Below are positions 56,963 to 63,928 of a DNA stretch of 64,000 bases, piece by piece (positions within the stretch are counted from its first letter, which is position 1; the number at the start of each line of letters is the position of its first letter). Position numbers and translations under genes: made by a program. The notes under the pieces were generated by a model. That model was not told where the DNA came from and searched no databases. It worked only from the letters and a program-made list of their open reading frames with translations. This stretch comes from Phycisphaerales bacterium (lineage in GTDB: Bacteria; Planctomycetota; Phycisphaerae; Phycisphaerales; UBA1924). The stretch lies in the NCBI GenBank assembly GCA_035627955.1, contig DASPKU010000019.1, positions 62,001 to 126,000 of the forward strand, read 5' to 3'.

Positions 56963-57493
56963 ATGAAGCGGCGAGCAGCGCCCTCGACAGCAGCTACCGT
57001 GATCTTCTTCCTGGTCGTCATCGGCGTCGGGGCCTTCTTCGGCTCTGAGATGGACCTGTGGCGGAACCTGCAGCGCTGCCGGACGACGTACTCGACCACC
57101 ACCGGCCTCCTGACTGAGGTCGGGGCCGTGTACGAGTACCGCAGCAGCTCCGGGCGCGGCGGCCGCGTGAACACCCGCGCCTTCATGGTCCCGGCCCGAT
57201 ATACGTTCTTTGTCAACGGACAGACCTTCCATGGCGAGCGTGTCGGTCTCCTGGGTGACCACCGATTCCCACTTGCGGCCGACGCGGAGATCATCCGCAC
57301 CGCCTTCGCGCAGCGCCGCCCGATGACCATCCGCTACAACGCGGCGGACCCCACGGACAACTACCTCATCGACCCCGTCATGGATGAACGTGCGCGCGTG
57401 AGGGGTGTGTGGATCACAGCAGGCGTCATCGGGCTGATGTTCGGCCTGAGCATCGTGATGATCGGCGTGAAGGTGCTGCGGCGGCCTTCGTGA
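56963..57493 (+). CDS. DUF3592-like membrane protein
   Basis: 176 residues. Two membrane segments (ATVIFFLVVIGVGAFFG, about 11-28; GVWITAGVIGLMFGLSIVMI, about 148-167) enclose an extracytoplasmic beta-domain (PARYTFFVNGQTFHGERVGL ... MTIRYNAADPTDNYLIDPVM), as in DUF3592 proteins. The start at 56963 is chosen because the first membrane segment then begins near residue 10. Function unknown. Confidence 0.76.
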   Translation: MKRRAAPSTAATVIFFLVVIGVGAFFGSEMDLWRNLQRCRTTYSTTTGLLTEVGAVYEYRSSSGRGGRVNTRAFMVPARYTFFVNGQTFHGERVGLLGDHRFPLAADAEIIRTAFAQRRPMTIRYNAADPTDNYLIDPVMDERARVRGVWITAGVIGLMFGLSIVMIGVKVLRRPS

Positions 57494-57554
57494 TTGCCCG
57501 TCCGGTGCGGTAGCGAATCGATTGCGCCATACGTCCCTCGATGCTCCCCGCCGT

Positions 57555-57560
57555 TAGACT
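57555..57560 (+). promoter_or_regulatory. Putative -10 box (TAGACT) for leaderless mRNA
   Basis: TAGACT, the 6-nt spacer GCGGAG, then ATG at 57567. The same hexamer and a similar distance are found at 20217-20222 (minus) and 20855. Confidence 0.45.
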
Positions 57561-57566
57561 GCGGAG

Positions 57567-58055
57567 ATGCTTGGGCAGCGCTCAATAAGGCGGGGGAGCA
57601 AGTGGGTCTGCACGTTTGTGGCCGCGGCTTGCCTGGCGGGGTTCGCGGTGAGCTTGTTGTATTGGGTGGCTTGGCGAGACTCGTCGTACCGGGTCGCGGT
57701 TTGGATCGAGGGTGGCTTTGTCGGCGGCAAGTGGGGGAGTGCCCCCCGCACCCCGCCGCCGGTGGCAGCGGGCTTCGAGTTTGCGGAACTCCCGGCGGCC
57801 ATGCGCGGCGTCGGCCTCTGGCCGCGTGTCATGCACAATCCCAACAGCGACTCGCTGGAGGTCCCCCTCTGGATGCCCTTCCTTGTGACCGCCGGCCCCG
57901 CCGCGTGGCTGTGGCGGAAGGACCGCAGACTGGCCAAGCTGGCCCGAGTGGGCAAGTGCACGGGCTGCGGTTACGACCGAGCAGGCGTGGGCGCCCGCGC
58001 CAAGTGCCCGGAGTGCGGCCTGGCCGAAACATCACCTTCGCAGAGCCGAAGGTGA
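57567..58055 (+). CDS. CGYDR zinc-ribbon membrane protein ending in a hairpin element
   Basis: 162 residues. One N-terminal membrane segment (VCTFVAAACLAGFAVSLLYW, about 14-33), an extracytoplasmic domain, a second segment (VPLWMPFLVTAGPAAWLW, about 95-113), then a basic linker and the zinc ribbon CTGCGYDRAGVGARAKCPEC-G. The last residues (ETSPSQSRR) and the TGA stop (58053-58055) are encoded by the hairpin element at 58030-58061. The element therefore formed the C-terminus. Confidence 0.76.
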   Translation: MLGQRSIRRGSKWVCTFVAAACLAGFAVSLLYWVAWRDSSYRVAVWIEGGFVGGKWGSAPRTPPPVAAGFEFAELPAAMRGVGLWPRVMHNPNSDSLEVPLWMPFLVTAGPAAWLWRKDRRLAKLARVGKCTGCGYDRAGVGARAKCPECGLAETSPSQSRR

Positions 58056-58061
58056 TGGCAC
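58030..58061. repeat. GTGCCAC hairpin element, inverted (stem variant CATCACCTTCG)
   Basis: ATCACCTTCG, loop CAGAGC, CGAAGGTGAT, GGCAC. It matches 56823-56853 and contains the stop codon of 57567-58055. Confidence 0.9.
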
Positions 58062-58096
58062 GTTCCGGAGGGTGGTGCCACCAGCCGTCCATCGCG

Positions 58097-58159
58097 CGAG
58101 CCCCGGGAGGGGCGGCAGTCCCTTGAGCGAACGAAGAGTGCCGCCCCATCCGGGGCTCG
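58097..58159. repeat. Long two-part hairpin
   Basis: CGAGCCCCGG (58097-58106) pairs with CCGGGGCTCG (58150-58159); then GGGGCGGCA (58109-58117) pairs with TGCCGCCCC (58139-58147), leaving a GA/AT internal loop and a 21-nt apical loop. A shorter CCCGGGG/CCCCGGG hairpin follows at 58197-58216. There is no reading frame of interest. Confidence 0.82.
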
Positions 58160-58264
58160 AAGCCAAAGAGAAGAAAACAGGTGCGCGGCCCGATCACCCG
58201 GGGCTCGCGCCCCGGGCTACCGGCTGCCCGCACCTCCGGTGCTCGGGAAAGGAGTCGTTCGGCC

Positions 58265-58336
58265 TTACTGGTGTCGGTCGAGTTGTGCCAGGGCGCGAGT
58301 TGTGTCCTACCGACACCTGGGCGGAGCCTCCCAAAG
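58265..58336 (-). repeat. Structured interspersed repeat, copy C
   Basis: On the minus strand: TTTGGGAGGCTCCGCCCAGG, TGTCGG, a variable centre, CCGACACCAGTAAGGCC. The arms match copies A and B; the centre is unrelated to both. Confidence 0.78.
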
Positions 58337-58355
58337 AAAAACTACGACGGCGCGG

Positions 58356-58361
58356 TAGGCT
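58356..58361 (+). promoter_or_regulatory. GGTAGGCT -10-like box that decides the start of 58368
   Basis: TAGGCT in CGCGGTAGGCT, followed by GTGGGC and GTG at 58368. With the 6-nt spacing seen elsewhere, the second GTG (58368) is favoured over the first (58362). Confidence 0.42.
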
Positions 58362-58367
58362 GTGGGC

Positions 58368-58982
58368 GTGCCCGTGACCCGGCCCCGCAACTCTTCACGC
58401 CCCCGCCGCTGGACCCTCAAGCTCACCCTCGCCCTGCTTGCGGGCGCGGTGGTCACGTGGGCGGTGGCGTGCGGGTGTGCGCTGTGGGGGAGAGCCGCCG
58501 GAGGGAATGGGACGGCCAACATACCGCCTCTGCCTGAGGTTGCTCCCCTCGGATGGGCACCTGAGGTCCACATCGTGTTCAAAGCGGCGGGCTTGACCGA
58601 GCGGGTGTGGTCCGCGGATGTGATGAAAGATCGCAGCGGGCGTTTGGCGTGGGAATGCACGTACGGCTGGCCGTGCCGATCGATGAAGTACTCGATGTTC
58701 GACCCAGGCGTTGCCGCCGGTAAAGCCGTGACCACCGCGTTGGAGGTTCCAAACTGGCTGCGAGTTTCCGGCGCTCGGTCGAATCTTCCGGTGTCGCTGC
58801 TCCCCCTTGGCTTCACCCTCAACACCCTGCTCGCGGCCGCGGTCATCCTGACGCTCACCGAGGGCGCGGGGGCGTGGCGGCGGCGGGCGCGGCGGCGGAA
58901 GGGCAGGTGCCCGGGGTGCGGCTACGACCGCGCGGGGGTGGCGGGTGACGCGGCGTGCCCGGAGTGCGGGAGGGGCGCGTGA
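58368..58982 (+). CDS. CGYDR zinc-ribbon membrane protein, paralogue
   Basis: 204 residues. Arg-rich N-terminus, one membrane anchor (LTLALLAGAVVTWAVACGCA, about 16-36), an extracytoplasmic domain (about 40-145), a second segment (LLPLGFTLNTLLAAAVILTL, about 148-167), the linker RRRARRRKGR and the ribbon CPGCGYDRAGVAGDAACPEC-G. It is a paralogue of 38673-39227. It overlaps the next gene as GTGA (58979-58982), so a second ribbon protein is co-translated. Confidence 0.77.
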   Translation: MPVTRPRNSSRPRRWTLKLTLALLAGAVVTWAVACGCALWGRAAGGNGTANIPPLPEVAPLGWAPEVHIVFKAAGLTERVWSADVMKDRSGRLAWECTYGWPCRSMKYSMFDPGVAAGKAVTTALEVPNWLRVSGARSNLPVSLLPLGFTLNTLLAAAVILTLTEGAGAWRRRARRRKGRCPGCGYDRAGVAGDAACPECGRGA

Positions 58983-59347
58983 GCATTCTGCGGAAGCTGT
59001 TCGCCTGGTGCTCGCTCGCGTTGTTGCTCGGGGCGCTGTGGTTCGGCATCCGCCACTACAGCGGTTCGTGGCTCCTTCCCTGGCTGATTCCTGGTGCGAT
59101 GCTCGCCTTCCTGCTGATGGCGCTCGTTCTGAGCTCGATGAACGACCAATCCAAGGGCATCGCCGCCGCCCGCCTCGCACAGGTGCGGAAGGCGGAGGGC
59201 CGCTGTCCGTCGTGCGGATATGACCGGCGCGGCCTCTCGCCATCGGTGGCGTGCCCAGAGTGCGGCCGCGCTCCACCCGCCCCGCTGGGGCGGGCATCGC
59301 CGGGGGCCGGCGATCCGGGGGTGTCGAGGACGCCACGCCCCGGCTGA
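58979..59347 (+). CDS. CGYDR zinc-ribbon membrane protein, short type
   Basis: 122 residues. Two membrane segments at the start (LFAWCSLALLLGALWFGIRH; WLIPGAMLAFLLMALVLSSM), then a charged linker and the ribbon CPSCGYDRRGLSPSVACPEC-G at about 79-98, then a disordered Gly/Pro/Arg tail. GTG start overlaps the stop of 58368-58982 (GTGA). Confidence 0.73.
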   Translation: MSILRKLFAWCSLALLLGALWFGIRHYSGSWLLPWLIPGAMLAFLLMALVLSSMNDQSKGIAAARLAQVRKAEGRCPSCGYDRRGLSPSVACPECGRAPPAPLGRASPGAGDPGVSRTPRPG

Positions 59348-59417
59348 GGCCGTGCGCCGCATCCGCGGCGAGAGAGGCGCGGGGCCACACGACGCATAGC
59401 GACGAAGACGTCGCCAT

Positions 59418-59479
59418 GGCACGCGAAGACATGCTCACGCACGCGAAGACATGCTCACGCAGGGCCGTGAGCATGCCAC
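59418..59479. repeat. GTGCCAC-type hairpin with duplicated arm
   Basis: CATGCTCACG / CGTGAGCATG pairs around CAGGGC, followed by CCAC (59450-59479). The segment CGCGAAGACATGCTCACGCA occurs twice in a row just before it, and TGGCAC precedes both, so one arm seems duplicated. Confidence 0.7.
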
Positions 59480-59491
59480 CCGGCGCACTGC

Positions 59492-59555
59492 GTCACTCCG
59501 TCACTTTGCCACTTCGCCACTTCGCCACTTCGCCACTTCGCCACTTTGCCACTGG
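59492..59555. repeat. Octanucleotide array mixing GTCACTCC and GCCACTTC units
   Basis: Eight 8-bp units: two GTCACT-type then six GCCACT-type. On the minus strand these read AGTGACGG and AGTGGCGA, so this array joins the families seen at 3333 and 27804. It ends 2 bp from the stop codon at 59558. Confidence 0.92.
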
Positions 59556-59557
59556 CC

Positions 59558-59800
59558 TTAGGCGCCGCCCTGGTAGAGCTTCTTGGGCGGGGGCTCGGGG
59601 GGCGGGGGGGGTTGGGCGGGGCCGCCGGTTTTGGTGGGGGCGGCGGGGTCGGTGCCGCTGGCGGTGGGGGCGGGGGGCGGGGGTGTGGGCTTGGGGTCGG
59701 GCTTGGGCCAGAAGACATAGACGCAGGCGGCGAGGAGGACCGCGATCAGGATGATCTGGCCCTTCTTCTCCTTGAGCGTCTCCGCGGTGATTTTTTCCAT
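59558..59800 (-). CDS. Small single-pass membrane protein with proline-rich tail
   Basis: 80 residues. A charged start (MEKITAETLKEKKG), one membrane segment (QIILIAVLLAACVYVFW, about 15-31) and a long Pro-rich tail (PKPDPKPTPPPPAPTASGTD and on) ending KKLYQGGA. It follows the ABC permease gene by 56 bp on the same strand and is probably co-transcribed. Tails of this sort span the periplasm in TonB-like proteins, but no TonB domain is present. Confidence 0.68.
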   Translation of the reverse strand: MEKITAETLKEKKGQIILIAVLLAACVYVFWPKPDPKPTPPPPAPTASGTDPAAPTKTGGPAQPPPPPEPPPKKLYQGGA

Positions 59801-59856
59801 GCTCGTCTCCGTTCTTGCTGAGTGGGGGCGCGGCGGGGGTGCTGTTGAATCCACCC

Positions 59857-61209
59857 TTAGCCCACGTCGCGCCGCTGGAACAGGATAACACCCAGCGAGA
59901 GGAACGCGCCGATCTGGAAGATCGCGTAGAGGCTGACGTAGACCAGGTAGTCGCCCGGGATGAGGCGGTTCTGGGTCACGGCGTCGAGCAGCCAGAAGAG
60001 CTGCATGTTGGGGATGGCGGCCCAGGCGACCAGGGCGGGTTTGTTGATGCTGGTGGGGGTGTTGAAGACGTAGTCGCCGTAGATGGGGGGGCGGCTGAGG
60101 AGGATGGGCTTGTCGCCGGTGGTGCGGACCTTGATGGTCTGGCGGTCGGACTCCATGACCACGATGCTCTGGGGGGCCTCGGGGCCCATGACGTCGTTGG
60201 CCTCGCGGAGGTCGCCGTCGAAGGGCTGCATCTCCTTGTTCACCATGGGGAAGCCGCTGGGGCTGGGGCTGTAGTAGAAGATCTCGTTGACCCGCGGCGG
60301 CTCGTTCATGGGCTGCTGCAGGGTGATGGTGGCGATCTGCCCGGGCTCGTTGAAGACCTTGGACTCGTCGGCGGGCTGCACGCGGGCAACGACGCCCAGG
60401 GGCTTGTTGGTGAAGACGTGGCGGCCGATGAGGTGGTTGGACATCAGCGCCATCAGGAAGACGCCGCAGCAGACCACGATGGTCATGACCTGCCCCAGGC
60501 GCGTGGACGCGGCCACGGCAACCGATGAGAGGACGAGGATGGCCAGACCCAGGGCGATGGAGGCCATCACGATCTGGGCGTTGAGGTCCTTGGTGATGGG
60601 CTGGAGGTGCCACTCCTTGTTGAAGAGCAGCACGAGGACGTAGCCCACGCTGACGAAGGGGATGAGCAGCGACATGGTCGTCTGCGCGAAGTTCCAGCCG
60701 TAGAAGAAGTTGCACCAGGCCCCCAGGCCCGCGGCGAGGCAGACGGCGCCGAAGCCAAAGAGCATGACGGGGGCGTCGAGGTCGTCGGCGGTGGTGCTCA
60801 TGACGCCGTGGCGGACGGCGAGCATGAGGAAGATGAGCATGACGAGGATGGACCCGGCAAGGGCGGCGGCGACGCCCAGGTACTTGCCGATGACCAGGGT
60901 GTGGCGGGAGACGGGCTTGCTGACGACGGTGAGGACGGTCTTGTTCTCGATCTCGCGGGACATGACCGCGGTGGCGATGAACCCGGCGAGGATGGTGCCG
61001 ATGACGAAGATGGTGCCCATCCCCACGTCGAGGAGGAGCTTGTTGTCGCCGGTGAGGCCGGCGGAGTCGGTGTCGCTCATGGAGAAGCCGGTGTTCCAGG
61101 TGTTGAAGACCTGGAAGAGGCCCGACAGCAGCACCAGGAGCAGCAGGACGGGTTGCCGGACGCTCTCGACAAAGGCGTTGCGGGCGATTGTCAGGGATTG
61201 GAGGAGCAT
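59857..61209 (-). CDS. ABC-2-type transporter permease
   Basis: 450 residues. The start at 61209 gives MLLQSLTIARNAFVESVRQP, typical of NosY/ABC-2-type permeases. About seven membrane segments include GTIFVIGTILAGFIATAVMS, TLVIGKYLGVAAALAGSILV and SLYAIFQIGAFLSLGVILFQ. A large periplasmic domain (about 240-400) interrupts them. The ENKTVLTVVSKPVSRHTLVI loop is characteristic of the family. The ATPase partner is not in the window. Confidence 0.87.
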   Translation of the reverse strand: MLLQSLTIARNAFVESVRQPVLLLLVLLSGLFQVFNTWNTGFSMSDTDSAGLTGDNKLLLDVGMGTIFVIGTILAGFIATAVMSREIENKTVLTVVSKPVSRHTLVIGKYLGVAAALAGSILVMLIFLMLAVRHGVMSTTADDLDAPVMLFGFGAVCLAAGLGAWCNFFYGWNFAQTTMSLLIPFVSVGYVLVLLFNKEWHLQPITKDLNAQIVMASIALGLAILVLSSVAVAASTRLGQVMTIVVCCGVFLMALMSNHLIGRHVFTNKPLGVVARVQPADESKVFNEPGQIATITLQQPMNEPPRVNEIFYYSPSPSGFPMVNKEMQPFDGDLREANDVMGPEAPQSIVVMESDRQTIKVRTTGDKPILLSRPPIYGDYVFNTPTSINKPALVAWAAIPNMQLFWLLDAVTQNRLIPGDYLVYVSLYAIFQIGAFLSLGVILFQRRDVG

Positions 61210-61728
61210 GCGGTGGGTGTGGGGGGTGGGGCCCGCGTCGGGGGGGCTAAAGGGTGAGACCCCGCGGGAGGGGATCGGGTGATCGGGAAGAGAACGCCCG
61301 CGGCGGCAACGAACTACGGAGGTCCGCGAACACGGGTTCGGGCTGATCGTACAAGCAAACCGGGACCGGGGCCGAGATGGTACCGGTCTCCCCTGAGTGC
61401 GTGTGCGGATGCGTGTGTCTGTAGAAGGTGGCAGGGACGAGAGGACAGGAAGAGGCGTGCAGGAGGCTGTTCGGTATCGGGGTAAGTGCCCTGCTGGAAA
61501 GAACGGCGTCGGCTTGCCACAATACGCCCCCCTGTTCGGACCTGACCTTGAGGTCGGAGCCCAACGAGGGGGGAGCAGGACGCTGAGAAGGGAAGGAGTC
61601 CCGCAGCGACCCCGGCCGTTCTGGTCGGGGGGTAGACGAACCCGGGGACCGGGACGGAACGGAAAGGCCTGACGCGGCGCTGAGGGGGATGCCTCCTTCA
61701 CCGCCGCCGAGATGTAAGAGAAGGGTGC
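61210..61728. promoter_or_regulatory. Divergent intergenic region
   Basis: 519 bp between the divergent ABC permease and hflK-like genes. There is no gene that I can defend. Small hairpins such as CGGACCTGACCTTGAGGTCG (near 61538) and CCCCGG...CCGGGG-type pairings (61610-61650) are present. AGAGAAGGG before the ATG at 61729 is the ribosome-binding site. Its length and GC-rich structure leave room for an unrecognised leader RNA. Confidence 0.4.
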
Positions 61729-63816
61729 ATGAGAGCCGACTACCTGACGTACCGGCGGGCAACGAGCGAGAGCGTGCGCGGGCTGCTGCTGCAGGCGGTG
61801 CTCGCGATCGGGGTGCTGATCTACGCGATCGTGGGAAGCGACGATGCGGCGATGAGTGCCGCGGCGTTCATCGGCATCGGCGTGCTGGGGTGGCTGACGC
61901 TGGCGGTGGTCTATGACCAGCACCGGCGCGAGCGGATCGAGGCGATCGAGAACGAGGCGCTGGCCACGGCCCCCACGGCGGGGACGAGCGTTTTCGAGAA
62001 GCAGGACGAGTTCCTCCCCGCGGCGCGCCGGCTGGCGGGGCTGTACAAGTTCTTTGTCCCGATCATGAGCATCGTCATCGGGTCCCTGCTCGTGGGGATC
62101 GGGTTGTGGCGGTTCATGGTCAATAAGGATGGGCTTGGGGAGCTTGGCACCGCGGCGGTGGGGCGCGCAGGCTGGGGCCTGGGCGTGGGCGGCCTGGCGG
62201 CGGTGATTGGGTTCACGTTCGCGCGGTACACGGCAGGGCTGGCGAAGATGCCGGCCTTCAGCAACCTGCGGGCGGGGTCCTCGTTCGCAGTGGGCGCGGC
62301 GCTGCTGGGCCTGACGCTGGCCATCGGCAAGTTCGTGCACATGCTCGGGCCCGACGTGGTGGTGAAGTACCTGCGGGTGGTGTTCCCCGCGTTCATGGTG
62401 GTGATCGGCGTTGAGGTGTTCGTGAACTTCGTGCTGGGGGTGTACCGCCCGCGACGCGCGGGGGAGACGCCGCGGCCGGCGTTTGATTCGCGGCTGCTGA
62501 GCTTCGTGGCGGCGCCGGACAAGATCGCGCAGTCGATCAACGAGGCGATCAACTACCAGCTGGGCTTTGACGTCACGGGCGGGTGGTTCTACAAGCTGCT
62601 GAGCAAGTGGGCGCTGCCGCTGCTGGTGTTCGGGCTGCTGATCGTGTGGGGGCTGACGAGCGTGGTGATCGTGAAGCCGCACCAGCGGGCGATGGTCCTG
62701 CGGTTCGGCAAGCCGGTCTCGACGCAGGATCTGGGGCCCGGGGCGCACTTCAAGATGCCCTGGCCGATCGATTCGGTCTACGTGCCCGAGTACTACTCGA
62801 AGGACGAGAAGGGGCGGTCGAAGGTCACGGACCGCACGGCGACGGGCATCCGCGTGCTGGACCTGGGCACGAGCCCGCCGGCGATCAACGACGCGATCCT
62901 GTGGACCAACGACCACGCGGGCGACGAGGTGTACCAGTTCGTGCGGGCGAGCGCGTACGACCAGGGCGGCGCCCAGCAGGAGCTGGCGGACCTTGCGATC
63001 GTGTCGGTCGAGATCCCGATGCACTACACCGTGAGCGACGTGCGGCTGTTTGACGAGCTGGCGCCGCCCGACAAGCGGGACGACGTGCTGAAGGCGGTGG
63101 CGCGCCGGGAGCTGACGTACTACTTCCAGCGGGTGCTGCTGGACGAGGTGCTGGGTGGGAAGCGCGAGCAGATGTCGCGGGACCTCAAGAAGCGGATCCA
63201 GCAGGCGTACGACAACCTGAACCCGGACCCGGCGACGGGGAAGGCGCGGGGCGCGGGCGTGCAGATCGTGTTCCTGGGGATCGCGGGGGTGCACCCGCCC
63301 AAGGAAGTGGCCGCGGCGTTCGAGGGTCCGGTGATGGCGGACCAGCGGGCGGAAGCGAATATCGAGGATGCGCGGGCGTACGCGATCATGAAGCTGGCGG
63401 ACATCGTGGGGAACGTGACGCTGGCGCGGAGCATCATCGCGGAGATCGACGCCTTCGAGCGGATGAACCAGGCGAAGGCGGACCCCAAGGCGCTGGAGGA
63501 GCAGGAGCTCAAGGTGCAGGGTCTGATCGAGAGCGCGGGCGGTGGCGCGGCGATCGCGCTGGCCCAGGCCCGGGCCGACCGCTGGCAGGCGCACATGGGG
63601 ATGAAGGGGCGGGCGGCGCGTCACCAGGGGCAGGTGGCCCTGTACACGGCGGCGCCCGCGTACTACAAGGCGTCGCGGTACTTTGATTCGCTGAAGGTCG
63701 CGATGGCGAACGCGCGGGTGTACATCACCAGCGAGGAGATCCGCGACCTGCGGACGGACATCGACCTCAAGGACAAGACGGTGGGCGTGGACGTGTTCTC
63801 CGAGAAGGAGGATTGA
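61729..63816 (+). CDS. HflK-like SPFH/band-7 membrane protein with large multi-pass N-terminal extension
   Basis: 695 residues. The SPFH/band-7 domain begins near residue 310 after a membrane segment (LPLLVFGLLIVWGLTSVVIV) with KPHQRAMVLRFGKPVSTQDL-GPG and runs to about residue 610, as in HflK, which with HflC binds and restrains the FtsH protease. The first 270 residues add about six more membrane segments, a domain ordinary HflK lacks. A Gln/Ala-rich coiled coil follows the band-7 domain. A likely hflC start lies 113 bp downstream, supporting an HflK role. Confidence 0.82.
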   Translation: MRADYLTYRRATSESVRGLLLQAVLAIGVLIYAIVGSDDAAMSAAAFIGIGVLGWLTLAVVYDQHRRERIEAIENEALATAPTAGTSVFEKQDEFLPAARRLAGLYKFFVPIMSIVIGSLLVGIGLWRFMVNKDGLGELGTAAVGRAGWGLGVGGLAAVIGFTFARYTAGLAKMPAFSNLRAGSSFAVGAALLGLTLAIGKFVHMLGPDVVVKYLRVVFPAFMVVIGVEVFVNFVLGVYRPRRAGETPRPAFDSRLLSFVAAPDKIAQSINEAINYQLGFDVTGGWFYKLLSKWALPLLVFGLLIVWGLTSVVIVKPHQRAMVLRFGKPVSTQDLGPGAHFKMPWPIDSVYVPEYYSKDEKGRSKVTDRTATGIRVLDLGTSPPAINDAILWTNDHAGDEVYQFVRASAYDQGGAQQELADLAIVSVEIPMHYTVSDVRLFDELAPPDKRDDVLKAVARRELTYYFQRVLLDEVLGGKREQMSRDLKKRIQQAYDNLNPDPATGKARGAGVQIVFLGIAGVHPPKEVAAAFEGPVMADQRAEANIEDARAYAIMKLADIVGNVTLARSIIAEIDAFERMNQAKADPKALEEQELKVQGLIESAGGGAAIALAQARADRWQAHMGMKGRAARHQGQVALYTAAPAYYKASRYFDSLKVAMANARVYITSEEIRDLRTDIDLKDKTVGVDVFSEKED

Positions 63817-63879
63817 CGTCCCCCGCGCCCAAGTTGAGCAAGAGCATCGAGAGAGTCGGATTGAGACAGGACCGGATTT

Positions 63880-63909
63880 GACACAAGGGCCGCCAGAAGG
63901 GGCGGCCTT
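63880..63909 (+). terminator. Hairpin between hflK-like and hflC-like genes
   Basis: GGCCGCC, loop AGAAGG, GGCGGCC, then TTTCC. It resembles an intrinsic terminator with a weak T-run and may attenuate transcription into the next gene. Confidence 0.6.
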
Positions 63910-63928
63910 TCCAGCCAGGAGCCTCCAC

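Noticed and set aside
61210-61728. Possible riboswitch upstream of the hflK-like gene
   Set aside because: Several hairpins can be drawn, but none matches a riboswitch class I know, and GC-rich DNA gives many such pairings by chance.
59857-63624. A 1255-residue open frame on the minus strand across the hflK-like gene
   Set aside because: Only the part from 61209 down is a real gene (ABC permease). The rest is the antisense of the hflK-like gene, open because of the extreme GC bias at third positions.
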